The notes: a model not told the origin generated them from the letters alone. DNA of 7,235 nt from CAG-791 sp963605745 (GCA_963605745.1 CAVCWT010000070.1:1-7235), one strand, 5' to 3'; positions 1 to 6,369 are shown, counted from the stretch's first letter. Program-made: numbers and translations.

Positions 1-19
1 CAAAAGAGAGGAGAACGCA

Positions 20-331
20 ATGGAGTTTGATTGCAAATATGAACATGAGGATGGACTCGTAGATATCTGGAAGGGAGAGATCTCCGTTATTCGAAAAGAG
101 AAACATTTGACAGAGGCACGAGTGGTCGGCAGAGGATCTGCATTAACCATTGCTCTTGGAGTTTATGTGAATGGTAACTTCCTCTGCATTCCGGACATTG
201 ATGTCGGCTGTCCTCTTTCTCATTGGACAGACACCTTCTGGAATCTGGAGCGACTGTCACGGCTGATGAATCCGGTCGATGCAGCAACGATCGTGTATGG
301 AATCTGTGCTTTGAGTAAGATGCGGGGGTGA
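20..331 (+). CDS. Small conserved hypothetical protein of mobile elements (DUF6618-like)
   Basis: This 103-residue protein starts at ATG 20 behind a purine-rich AGAGGAGA ribosome binding site (6-13). It is soluble, with no signal peptide or membrane segment. Visible traits are an N-terminal FDCKYEH segment, a GRGSALTIALGVYVNGNFLCIP core and a C-terminal SRLMNPVDAATIVYGICAL helix. From memory this matches short proteins beside CHC2/VapE replication genes in clostridial integrative elements (I think DUF6618), but the family name could not be checked. Its stop (329-331) lies 4 nt before the TTG start of the zinc-finger gene, so the two are probably co-transcribed. No biochemical function is known to me. 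The ORF is secure; the family name is tentative. Confidence 0.75.
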   Translation: MEFDCKYEHEDGLVDIWKGEISVIRKEKHLTEARVVGRGSALTIALGVYVNGNFLCIPDIDVGCPLSHWTDTFWNLERLSRLMNPVDAATIVYGICALSKMRG

Positions 332-335
332 TGGA

Positions 336-1133
336 TTGAATGTGTTTCAGTTGGTTAAGGCCAACGTTACGGCCAGGCAAGCCGCCGAAGCTTACGGCTT
401 GAAAGTGAATCAGCATGGCATGTCCTGTTGCCCTTTTCACCAGGACAAAACGCCCAGCATGAAGCTGGATGATCGCTATTACTGCTTTGGCTGCGGAGTG
501 ACCGGCGATGCTGTGGACCTGACGATGCAGCTGTTGGGACTTCCGGCAAAGGATGCAGCGCTGCGGTTGGCATCGGATTTTGGCATTTCGATCGATGCAG
601 ACATGAAGCGACCGGTCCGGCCAAGGCTGAGTCCGAAGGCCAGGCCCCGTGCAGATCCCGAAGCGGAGCTGGCCGGCTGGGCAGAGCATGCGGTGAAGAT
701 CCTGATCGAATACCGGTGGCTGCTCCGTGACTGGGAAAAAGAATATGCCCCACAAAGAATGGATGATGATTGGCATCCGCTGTTCTGTGAGGCCCTGCAG
801 AGAAAGACTTATATCGATCATCTGCTGGATGAGTTTGATCAATGCAGCAAGGATCAGCTCAGAGAAATGAAGAATTGCTGCGGGAAGGAGGTTGAAGAAA
901 TTGGCAAGAGATTGGAGCGATATGTCGGAGGAGATGCTGGCGAAGATCGCAGCACTCAGGGACAGCCTGGAGCAGAACAAGAAGGGCGAGGTTTACTCGA
1001 CCAAGGCCAACTGTGTGCGAGTCTTCCGGGAGGATCCGCTGCTCAGAGGAGCGATCCGTCTGAACCGCCTGACAGGGCAAAAGGTGATCCTGAAGAATCT
1101 CGGCTGGCCAAGGGACAGCGGGCCGATCTGTGA
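336..1133 (+). CDS. CHC2 zinc-finger (DnaG primase-type) protein
   Basis: The 265-residue protein carries a DnaG-type CHC2 zinc ribbon near its N-terminus. The ligands are C32, H35 (in CPFH), C50 and C53 (in YCFGCG), followed by the usual GDAVDLTMQLLGL helix. In primases this module contacts single-stranded template DNA. No TOPRIM catalytic domain is visible, so it is probably a DNA-binding partner of the VapE ATPase encoded next. A charged helical segment spans about residues 105-185. The start is TTG 336, with GGGGGTG at 324-330 giving 5-nt spacing; GTG 342 is an alternative, and ATG 331 stops after two codons. The last 75 or so residues, rich in G, Q, E, R and P, are translated from the same DNA as the start of the VapE gene and read like shadow sequence. 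An ancestral stop near 900-930 may have been lost. Confidence 0.82.
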   Translation: MNVFQLVKANVTARQAAEAYGLKVNQHGMSCCPFHQDKTPSMKLDDRYYCFGCGVTGDAVDLTMQLLGLPAKDAALRLASDFGISIDADMKRPVRPRLSPKARPRADPEAELAGWAEHAVKILIEYRWLLRDWEKEYAPQRMDDDWHPLFCEALQRKTYIDHLLDEFDQCSKDQLREMKNCCGKEVEEIGKRLERYVGGDAGEDRSTQGQPGAEQEGRGLLDQGQLCASLPGGSAAQRSDPSEPPDRAKGDPEESRLAKGQRADL

Positions 1134-2271
1134 TGATGACATGAGTCAGATCCTGTATTACCTGGAAAAGTTCTATGGGCTTAAGAACGAGAACAACATC
1201 CGGCACGCATTGAACATCATCTGCACGGAGAACAGCTTTCATCCGATCATCGATCACCTGAACACGTTACAGTGGGACGGAAAGGAACGGCTGCGGTATG
1301 TGCTGCAGCATTTCTTCGGTGCAGAGGTCAGTGAGCTGAATTACCAGGCCATGAAGGTCTTCATGTGCGGGGCATTGGAGCGGGTCTTCCATCCTGGCTG
1401 CAAGTTCGAGATCATGCTGTGCTTGGTTGGATCCCAGGGAGCCGGCAAGAGTACCTTCTTCCGGTTCCTGGCAATGAAGGACGAATGGTTCTCGGACGAT
1501 CTGAGAAACCTGGGCGATGCCAAGGTGTTTGAAAAGATGGTCGGCCATTGGATCATCGAAATGGCGGAAATGGTCGGAACATCCAGTGCCAAGAGCGTGG
1601 AGGAGATCAAGGCATTCCTGTCCAGGCAGACAGAAAGTTACCGGGATCCGTATGGTCGGTTCCCGAAGGACCGTCCGAGGCAGTGCGTGTTTGTCGGATC
1701 TACCAATACGCAGAGGTTCCTGCCGCTGGATCGAACCGGCAACCGGCGATTCTTCCCGATTCAGACCGGTGTGACAAAGCCGGATGTCCATATCCTGGAC
1801 AATGAGAAGGAAAGCCGGGCCTATATCGAGCAGCTGTGGGCAGAGGTCCTGACCATGTACCGTGCCGGAGATTACTCACTGAGTCTTTCACCGGAGATGG
1901 AGCATGAGATGAATGTCTGCCGTGTGGATTTCATGGCGGAGGACACTACGACCGGCATGATCCAGTCCTGGTTGGATTCCTACAATGGAGATCATGTCTG
2001 CACGTATCTGATTTACAACGAATGCTACAAGATGCTCGGCAAGCCGGATCCGAAGGCAACGATTGAGATCAATTCCATCATGAACAACACGATTGAAGGC
2101 TGGAAGCCTGGCAAACAGCATCGTTATCCGCAGTACGGTCAACAGCGCAGCTGGGAACGTGTCAACGAGCCAAAACCCCCGGATGATTCCGGTGATGGGT
2201 TTGTGAGCCTCGCTGACATCCCCTGTGAGCAGCTTGGGATACCGGAGGAATGGCTAAATGGTCCAAAATGA
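901..2271 (+). CDS. VapE (virulence-associated protein E) family P-loop ATPase/helicase-like protein
   Basis: Numbered from TTG 901 (456 residues), the protein has a VapE N-terminal segment, then a P-loop ATPase core. Walker A is GSQGAGKST at 177-185 (K183, S184). A Walker B-like WIIEMAEM lies at 217-224, a sensor-like VFVGSTN ends at N269, and DRTGNRRFF at 277-285 carries arginine-finger candidates R282/R283. These are hallmarks of the VapE family found in phages, satellites and integrative elements, where it usually partners a primase-like protein; replication initiation or unwinding of the element is inferred. TTG 901 is preferred because AAGGAGG (885-891) is 9 nt upstream. TTG 892 would leave no spacing, and ATG 922 is also possible. 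The gene overlaps the zinc-finger gene and is followed by the repeat cluster. Confidence 0.88.
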   Translation: MARDWSDMSEEMLAKIAALRDSLEQNKKGEVYSTKANCVRVFREDPLLRGAIRLNRLTGQKVILKNLGWPRDSGPICDDDMSQILYYLEKFYGLKNENNIRHALNIICTENSFHPIIDHLNTLQWDGKERLRYVLQHFFGAEVSELNYQAMKVFMCGALERVFHPGCKFEIMLCLVGSQGAGKSTFFRFLAMKDEWFSDDLRNLGDAKVFEKMVGHWIIEMAEMVGTSSAKSVEEIKAFLSRQTESYRDPYGRFPKDRPRQCVFVGSTNTQRFLPLDRTGNRRFFPIQTGVTKPDVHILDNEKESRAYIEQLWAEVLTMYRAGDYSLSLSPEMEHEMNVCRVDFMAEDTTTGMIQSWLDSYNGDHVCTYLIYNECYKMLGKPDPKATIEINSIMNNTIEGWKPGKQHRYPQYGQQRSWERVNEPKPPDDSGDGFVSLADIPCEQLGIPEEWLNGPK

Positions 2272-2276
2272 TGGAT

Positions 2277-2444
2277 CTCGTTGACATCCTCGTTGACAGC
2301 GAAAAGCCCGATATTTCAAGGCTTTATGGGCTTTTTATTCCTTGTCAACGTGTCAACAGCATGAAAAGACTTTAGTAACAATACAGAAATAACCGAATAT
2401 GAGAAATAAATGTTTTGGGCCTCGTTGACAGCTTCTCGTTGACA
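2277..2444 (+). repeat. Iteron-like cluster of CTCGTTGACA, candidate replication origin
   Basis: Exact direct copies of CTCGTTGACA lie at 2277-2286, 2289-2298, 2421-2430 and 2435-2444, forming two pairs with 12- and 14-bp periods. Two inverted cores, TGTCAACG (2343-2350) and TGTCAACA (2351-2358), lie between the pairs. A further exact inverted copy, TGTCAACGAG, is inside the vapE coding end at 2160-2169, and a one-mismatch copy is at 2209-2218. An AT-rich stretch (about 2361-2418) lies between the inverted pair and the third copy. Repeats next to a primase-like/ATPase gene pair and an AT-rich segment are the usual layout of an iteron origin with an unwinding element. Origin function is inferred; the repeats themselves are directly visible. 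An operator array or recombinase-accessory site is the main alternative. Confidence 0.65.
2302..2338 (+). terminator. Terminator-like hairpin after vapE
   Basis: AAAAGCCC (2302-2309) is a perfect complement of GGGCTTTT (2328-2335), with an 18-nt loop, and the T-run continues as TTTTTATT (2332-2339). It lies 31 nt after the vapE stop and could end the left operon. It is nested inside a second inverted repeat, CGTTGACA (2291-2298) with TGTCAACG (2343-2350), so the whole block can fold as one long hairpin. The large loop makes it a modest terminator; it may instead be part of the candidate origin structure. Confidence 0.5.
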
Positions 2445-2515
2445 GAGGTCCTTTACATTTTCCCTTCCCTGTCGGGCAACTCCGGGCCGTGAGGCTCGGA
2501 GAGAAAGGAACAACA

Positions 2516-2704
2516 ATGGAAAAAGAAATGATGGACCAGACAATGCAGCCTGAAGCAGAGGCACCGACTATGGTTTTTGAGTTGGGAGGCACACGGTATA
2601 CTGTCGGCATTCACTTTAGCCAGGACAGCAAGGAAACCATGCCGGACAAGATCAAACGCATGCTCCGCCGGGATATTTTAGAGGGTGCATATATGGCCTC
2701 TTGA
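2516..2704 (+). CDS. tnpW: TnpW-family transposon-encoded small protein
   Basis: This 62-residue protein starts at ATG 2516, with AAAGGA (2504-2509) upstream; an upstream ATG at 2489 lacks a good site. After an acidic, Met-rich leader comes a short beta segment (MVFELGGTRYTVGIHFS) and then SKETMPDKIKRMLRRDIL. The strand plus S-x-E-T-M-x-D-K-I helix is what I recall of the TnpW family, named from the Tn4451-type mobilisable transposons of Clostridium; the molecular function is not established. It lies 71 nt after the last repeat of the candidate origin. It ends in TGA (2702-2704), followed at once by an in-frame TAA, exactly at a palindrome and next to a broken coupling-protein gene. The gene is therefore at or near a rearrangement border. 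Confidence 0.72.
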   Translation: MEKEMMDQTMQPEAEAPTMVFELGGTRYTVGIHFSQDSKETMPDKIKRMLRRDILEGAYMAS

Positions 2705-2722
2705 TAAGAATATTCTTGACAA
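2701..2722. repeat. Palindrome at the tnpW / truncated coupling-protein junction
   Basis: AAGAATATTCTT at 2706-2717 is a perfect 12-bp palindrome. After two mismatched bases on each side it continues with TTG (2701-2703) paired to CAA (2720-2722), giving an imperfect 22-bp dyad. It overlaps the tnpW stop codon and ends immediately before the start of the coupling-protein remnant. Such a dyad could be a recombinase core site, an operator or a relic of the join. The sequence alone does not decide. Confidence 0.5.
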
Positions 2723-3532
2723 ATGGTCTTAGGTAAAACCCTGAAAAGTATCCTGGTTTCCGCCGGTGCCCGCCTTGCACCCTTTGATATTGAGGAGGTT
2801 CGCGAGATCACCATGTACGACGAGCTGGAGCTGGACACCCTGGGGGATGAGAAGACGGCGCTGTTCCTGATGATGTCGGACACAGACGGGAGCTTTAATT
2901 TCCTGATCAGCATGATCTACACGCAGCTGTTTAACCTGCTGTGCGAAAAAGCCGACGATGTTTATGGCGGCCGGCTGCCGGTGCATGTGCGGTGCCTCAT
3001 CGACGAGGCCGCCAACATCGGTCAGATTCCGAATCTGGAGAAGCTGGTTGCCACGATCCGCTCCCGTGAGATCAGTGCCTGCCTCGTGCTGCAGGCAAGA
3101 TCACAGCTGAAGGCGATTTACAAAGATAACGCGGATACCATCATCGGCAACATGGATGCGCAGGTTTTCCTTGGCGGCTCAGAGCCGACGACGCTGAAGG
3201 AACTTTCCGAAGCGCTCGGTAAGGAAACAATCGATACCTTCAATACTTCAGATACCAGAGGCAACAGTCCCAGCTACGGGACCAACTATCAGAAGCTCGG
3301 CAAGGAACTCATGAGCCGGGATGAACTGGCAGTCATGGACGGCAGCAAATGTGTGCTGCAGCTGCGAGGTGTGCGGCCGTTCCTGTCGGATAAATACGAC
3401 CTGACCCAACATCCGAACTACAAATACACAGCAGATTACGACAAAAAGAACTTATTTGATATTGAGAAGTTCCTGCGCCACAAGCTGACTCTCCATGCAG
3501 AGGACGAATATCAGGTGATCAAGGACGAGTAG
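2723..3532 (+). pseudogene. C-terminal half of a VirD4/TraG-like type IV coupling protein (CD1115 type), N-terminally truncated
   Basis: The 269-residue frame matches the C-terminal half of VirD4-like coupling proteins, the membrane ATPases that bring the relaxase-DNA complex to the conjugation channel. Family features visible are GKTLKSILVSAGARLAPFDI near the start, MSDTDGSFNFLISMIYTQLF, a Walker B region CLIDEAANIGQIP (D94, E95), IRSREISACLVLQARSQLKA, LGGSEPTTLKELSEALGKET and VLQLRGVRPFLSDKYDL. Full-length relatives are about 600 residues; the two N-terminal membrane helices and Walker A are absent here. Homology begins about three codons into the frame (near 2732), directly after the palindrome. 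ATG 2723 has no ribosome binding site, and the frame just upstream is closed by TGA, TAA and TGA. I read it as a remnant or as the 3' part of a gene split by rearrangement. A separately encoded ATPase half is less likely. Confidence 0.8.
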
Positions 3533-3560
3533 GGCATTCCGGAAGGAATGTCCTTTTCTT
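3532..3560 (+). terminator. Intrinsic terminator after the coupling-protein frame
   Basis: GGGCATTCC (3532-3540) pairs with GGAATGTCC (3545-3553) in a 9-bp stem with one G-U pair, closed by a GGAA tetraloop of GNRA type, then TTTTCTT (3554-3560). The stem begins inside the coupling-protein stop codon. The ribosome binding site of the surface-protein gene begins only 10 nt after the T-tract, leaving no room for a separate promoter. It therefore acts either as a leaky terminator/attenuator or as a 3'-end stabiliser. Confidence 0.8.
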
Positions 3561-3585
3561 ATGGGACAAAAAGGAGGAGATAACA

Positions 3586-5934
3586 ATGAAGAAGCATTTG
3601 GTAACGCTTTTGACCGGCCTTACGGCAGTATCCATGGCAGCGTCCATGCCGGTCGCTGTTTTTGCTGCAGAGAGTGACGCTGCAGCTGAAACCACGGCAG
3701 AAGCGGATCAGGAAGTAACAATGGATACACAGGAACATGCGGAAACGACAGAGCCTGTCGCAAAGGCGCTGGAAGCTGCCAAGGAAACGGAACCTTCCGC
3801 ATCGACACCAGAGGTTCAGGAAGAGACGGAGACCCAGGCACCGGAGTTACACGGAGAAACGGAGACCTCGGAACCGGAGTCCGTCACGTCGACGCCTGAG
3901 GTCCATGAGGAGACGGTTCAGAATGCGGATGGCAGTACAACGACCACCACGACTTCTACAATAACTGAGACCACGACCACTCCACTGGATCCGATGGTCA
4001 CGACGACACCGGTAAATAAGGAAGATTCCGATTATCACACGATCACGGATGAGGACGGCAATGAGCTGGAGGCGTATGAGAAGACAACGACGACTGCTTC
4101 GTCGGAAGTGAGCACAGAGACGGTCACGACAACGACAGTGACGACGGAAACCTCGCAGATGACGAATGCTGTCGAGACCGAGAATGCGACCGTGGAGAAT
4201 GTAACGGATGCGGGTAATGTCACGCAGGCCGATGCAGAAACCGAGACTGCCGCAAAGGAGTTTCTGGAGGATCAGAATGTCACTTCGGATTTTGCAATCT
4301 ATGCAGATAAGGTTGATGAGTCGATCGGCCACGTTGACGGCAATGTTGCAGTGAATACGATGGCGACCGGCGGTCAGGTTGACATCATGAATAAGGATGA
4401 CAGCCAGTATGGCGCAGGTAACGCCGATCCGTATGCCGGGAATGGCTATTCCTACGTCGGCAGCACCGAGAACGGGACGACGATCAAAACAACGTCCAAC
4501 CAGACCAAAGATGGAGAGGTCCTGTCCAAACTTGTTGTCGGCGAGGACGTAACGGTCACTGATAACGCGCACGGCAGCGCCGGTCACTTTCAGCTGGAGA
4601 CGGCCACGACGAAGGAAGAGGGCGGCGTGACGTCTGAGAGCGCATCTCACCTTGCTGCAAGCGACAGGCGCCTTGCGGATCTCGAGAAAACGAGCGATAT
4701 CAATCAGAATCTTGATCAGATCGCAGAGTCCGGCCAGAAGCTGATTGATGCAACGAAGGACGAGAACGGCACCGGATCCGCGGATAACGATCTGTATAAG
4801 ATTGCAGCTGCGATCGAGTCGCTGGTTCAAAGGCAGAACACGGAGAATTCTGTAATTGAGAATGGAACGAACATCCTGAATGTCACCATTCACAGCAGGC
4901 TCCTTACGGATTCCAGGTATACGAATGATCTGAATAACAGGAAGATCTTCCAGGACCTTGTTAAGAAGAACACCTCGAATACCAAGGTCATTGTCAGCGT
5001 AGACTGCAGCGATACCGATGACTCGACGGGGATTACCGCCTATTTCAATCCATCGAATGACATTAACAACTACGACAACAAGGCCGCCAACCTGTATTGG
5101 AACTTTGGCTCCTATAAAGGAAAAATAACGTTTGAGAGCCAGTGGGTTGGCAACATCATTGCTGCGAATGCGACTGTGCATGCCAATGCAGGCGTCCAGT
5201 CCGGCAGAATTGTCGCAAGGACCGCCGGGCACAAAGCCGGTGAGATCCACATGGCAGTAAGCGGAAACGTGGCAACCAAAAAGGTGACAGGTGGGCCGGT
5301 TGTCACAAGATCGGACAAGAAGACGGTAATCGTTTCGTCGGAGCCCAGTGAAACGTACCGGTATCGGCCGAAAGATAAGACTTCAGAACCGGACCAGCCG
5401 TCTGAACCGACTGTTCCGACGGAGCCATCAGAACCAGACCAGCCATCAACACCGACTGTGCCGGACACTCCCGCGGAGCCGGGCCAACCAACAACCCCGG
5501 TTGTGCCAGACACTCCTTCGGAGCCAAGCCAGCCAACAAATCCGGATGTGCCAGAGAATCCATCTTTGCCGGATAACCCTGATGTTCCAGGGACAACCGA
5601 TTATACAAACCCGGATACACCAGACACAGACACGAATGTGGTGACAACATCCGTTTCCGAGGAGCCATCAGCTGTGGAAAATAACATCGGTGATGTCAGC
5701 TTGATTAACGATGAGAGCTCTCATGGTGAGGAGCAGTCACAGATGGTTCTTGGTGAGATCAGAACAAGCGAGACATCGGTGGGTTTAGGAGAAGAACAGC
5801 TTGCAGCGGGTGGTTCGGATAGAAAGAACGTACAGACCGGTGATGAATCCAATATGGTGTTATGGGGCAGCCTTGCTGCAGCGGCTTTGTCCGCTTTTGG
5901 ATTTGTGATTGAAATAAAGAAAAGGCGGTTTTGA
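3586..5934 (+). CDS. Cell-wall-anchored surface protein with choice-of-anchor A domain
   Basis: This 782-residue protein starts at ATG 3586 behind AAGGAGGAG (3571-3579). In order: a signal peptide (1 to about 27, cleavage near VFA-A); a Thr/Glu-rich stalk (about 30-225) with two STPEV(Q/H)EET units and poly-Thr runs; and a choice-of-anchor A adhesin-like domain (about 230-562). The last is recognised by FAIYADKVDESIGHVDGNVAV at its start and by LYWNF, a glycine before NIIAANATVHA, then SGRIVA and GEIHM at its end. Next come four Pro-rich 15-residue repeats (600-659). A C-terminal sorting signal has NVQTG at 748-752, a hydrophobic helix at about 757-777 and a KKRRF tail. NVQTG replaces LPXTG, a variant common in Bacillota that would need a matching sortase. 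The protein is exported and wall-anchored. A role in adhesion or mating-cell contact is inferred from domain and context. Confidence 0.88.
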   Translation: MKKHLVTLLTGLTAVSMAASMPVAVFAAESDAAAETTAEADQEVTMDTQEHAETTEPVAKALEAAKETEPSASTPEVQEETETQAPELHGETETSEPESVTSTPEVHEETVQNADGSTTTTTTSTITETTTTPLDPMVTTTPVNKEDSDYHTITDEDGNELEAYEKTTTTASSEVSTETVTTTTVTTETSQMTNAVETENATVENVTDAGNVTQADAETETAAKEFLEDQNVTSDFAIYADKVDESIGHVDGNVAVNTMATGGQVDIMNKDDSQYGAGNADPYAGNGYSYVGSTENGTTIKTTSNQTKDGEVLSKLVVGEDVTVTDNAHGSAGHFQLETATTKEEGGVTSESASHLAASDRRLADLEKTSDINQNLDQIAESGQKLIDATKDENGTGSADNDLYKIAAAIESLVQRQNTENSVIENGTNILNVTIHSRLLTDSRYTNDLNNRKIFQDLVKKNTSNTKVIVSVDCSDTDDSTGITAYFNPSNDINNYDNKAANLYWNFGSYKGKITFESQWVGNIIAANATVHANAGVQSGRIVARTAGHKAGEIHMAVSGNVATKKVTGGPVVTRSDKKTVIVSSEPSETYRYRPKDKTSEPDQPSEPTVPTEPSEPDQPSTPTVPDTPAEPGQPTTPVVPDTPSEPSQPTNPDVPENPSLPDNPDVPGTTDYTNPDTPDTDTNVVTTSVSEEPSAVENNIGDVSLINDESSHGEEQSQMVLGEIRTSETSVGLGEEQLAAGGSDRKNVQTGDESNMVLWGSLAAAALSAFGFVIEIKKRRF
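5383..5589 (+). repeat. 45-bp in-frame tandem repeats encoding Pro-rich wall-spanning units
   Basis: Four 45-bp units at 5383-5427, 5428-5472, 5473-5517 and 5518-5562, plus a degenerate partial unit to about 5589, encode 15-residue units such as SEPDQPSTPTVPDTP, AEPGQPTTPVVPDTP and SEPSQPTNPDVPENP. The pattern is (S/A)EPxQPxxPxVPxxP. Units differ at the DNA level, so the array is not freshly duplicated. Pro-rich repeats before a sorting signal usually form an extended wall-spanning stalk, and copy number may vary between strains. Confidence 0.85.
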
Positions 5935-5941
5935 TCTGAAG

Positions 5942-5969
5942 TTTTCTGACCATCCTTTTTTGTTATAAT
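5942..5969 (+). promoter_or_regulatory. Extended -10 promoter for the 6063 gene
   Basis: TGTTATAAT (5961-5969) is a perfect TATAAT hexamer with the extended TG motif. A -35 match is weak (TTTTCT at 5942-5947, 16-bp spacer), which is usual for extended -10 promoters. It follows the surface-protein stop by about 30 bp and would yield a leader of about 85 nt before ATG 6063. That leader holds a direct repeat GACTAG (6031-6036 and 6040-6045), but I see no known riboswitch. Confidence 0.6.
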
Positions 5970-6062
5970 TATATTGAGCGTCCATAATAACAATCAGTGG
6001 GCGAGATCAGGGGCTTCGTCGGCAGTTAATGACTAGCACGACTAGATTGGAGGTCTTTGGAA

Positions 6063-6341
6063 ATGAATGTGGACAGCGCATATCTCAGCAATGATAAAGA
6101 TATGATTATATTCCAATATGGAGACAAGATTATACGCTTTCGTGGGCCTTATTCGTTAGAACAATTTACGGCGATAAAGGAATGGGACAATGGATATTTG
6201 GTTGTGATGGCAAAATATCAACACAATAAGGAATCCGAAGAGGAATATATTGACCTGATTCCTATTTTGCGAAATCTTTATATTGATGCCGCGCTTTTTT
6301 TGAAGCCTATTAAGGAGGTGAGGTTGGCATATGGACATTAA
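6063..6341 (+). CDS. Small AT-rich conserved-looking hypothetical protein
   Basis: This 92-residue protein starts at ATG 6063, with GGAGG (6049-6053) 9 nt upstream; TTG 6057 is too close to that site. It is acidic with no signal peptide or clear membrane helix. Segments look structured: MIIFQYGDKIIRFRGPYS, QFTAIKEWDNGYLVVMAKY and EEEYIDLIPILRNLYID. I do not recognise a named family. The gene is noticeably AT-richer than both neighbours and has its own promoter, which suggests separate acquisition within the element. A strong ribosome binding site for the next micro-ORF lies within its last codons. Confidence 0.7.
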   Translation: MNVDSAYLSNDKDMIIFQYGDKIIRFRGPYSLEQFTAIKEWDNGYLVVMAKYQHNKESEEEYIDLIPILRNLYIDAALFLKPIKEVRLAYGH

Positions 6342-6369
6342 AAAAATTGCAGACAGAGCGGATGTATAA
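6331..6369 (+). CDS. 12-codon micro-ORF with very strong ribosome binding site (or frameshifted gene start)
   Basis: ATG 6331 encodes MDIKKIADRADV and stops at TAA 6367-6369. It overlaps the previous gene by 11 nt and has AAGGAGGTGA (6312-6321), a near-complete complement of the 16S rRNA tail, though spacing is long at about 9-12 nt. Codons 4-6 cover an A7 tract (6340-6346). Removing one A changes the frame so that it runs to TAA 6413-6415, giving a 27-residue, more protein-like product containing LQTERMYKKWAEYSTNG. That frame ends 17 nt before the terminator stem. The locus could be a leader peptide, a true micro-protein or an indel-damaged small gene. Confidence 0.4.
   Translation: MDIKKIADRADV

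Noticed and set aside
885..905. Programmed ribosomal frameshift site joining the zinc-finger and VapE frames
   Set aside because: No canonical slippery heptamer is visible, and a good ribosome binding site explains independent VapE initiation.
87..980. Long antisense frame of 297 codons opposite the first genes
   Set aside because: Shadow of three well-supported + strand genes; its translation lacks domain-like pattern and it has no convincing start signals.
2281..2444. TTGACA inside each repeat read as sigma-70 -35 boxes
   Set aside because: No acceptable -10 hexamer lies 16-18 bp downstream of any of the four copies, and the conserved unit extends beyond TTGACA.
2316..2610. Antisense frames of 82 and 85 codons over the repeat region
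   Set aside because: They cross the repeat cluster and tnpW with low-quality translations and no ribosome binding sites.
2705..2731. Group II intron or IS end at the coupling-protein break
   Set aside because: No intron 5' consensus, domain V-like hairpin, terminal inverted repeats or transposase are visible at the junction.
3552..3563. 12-mer CCTTTTCTTATG shared with 7216-7227, as a repeated regulatory element
   Set aside because: About one or two shared 12-mers are expected by chance in a window this size, and both lie in T-tracts, which are biased to match.
3847..5250. 467-codon antisense frame opposite the surface-protein gene
   Set aside because: Product of codon bias in the Thr/Glu-rich coding strand; Arg/Ile/Val-rich and without recognisable domains.
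5383..5589. Regular repeats as a CRISPR array
   Set aside because: The units are contiguous, in frame, diverged and Pro-coding, with no spacers and no cas genes.
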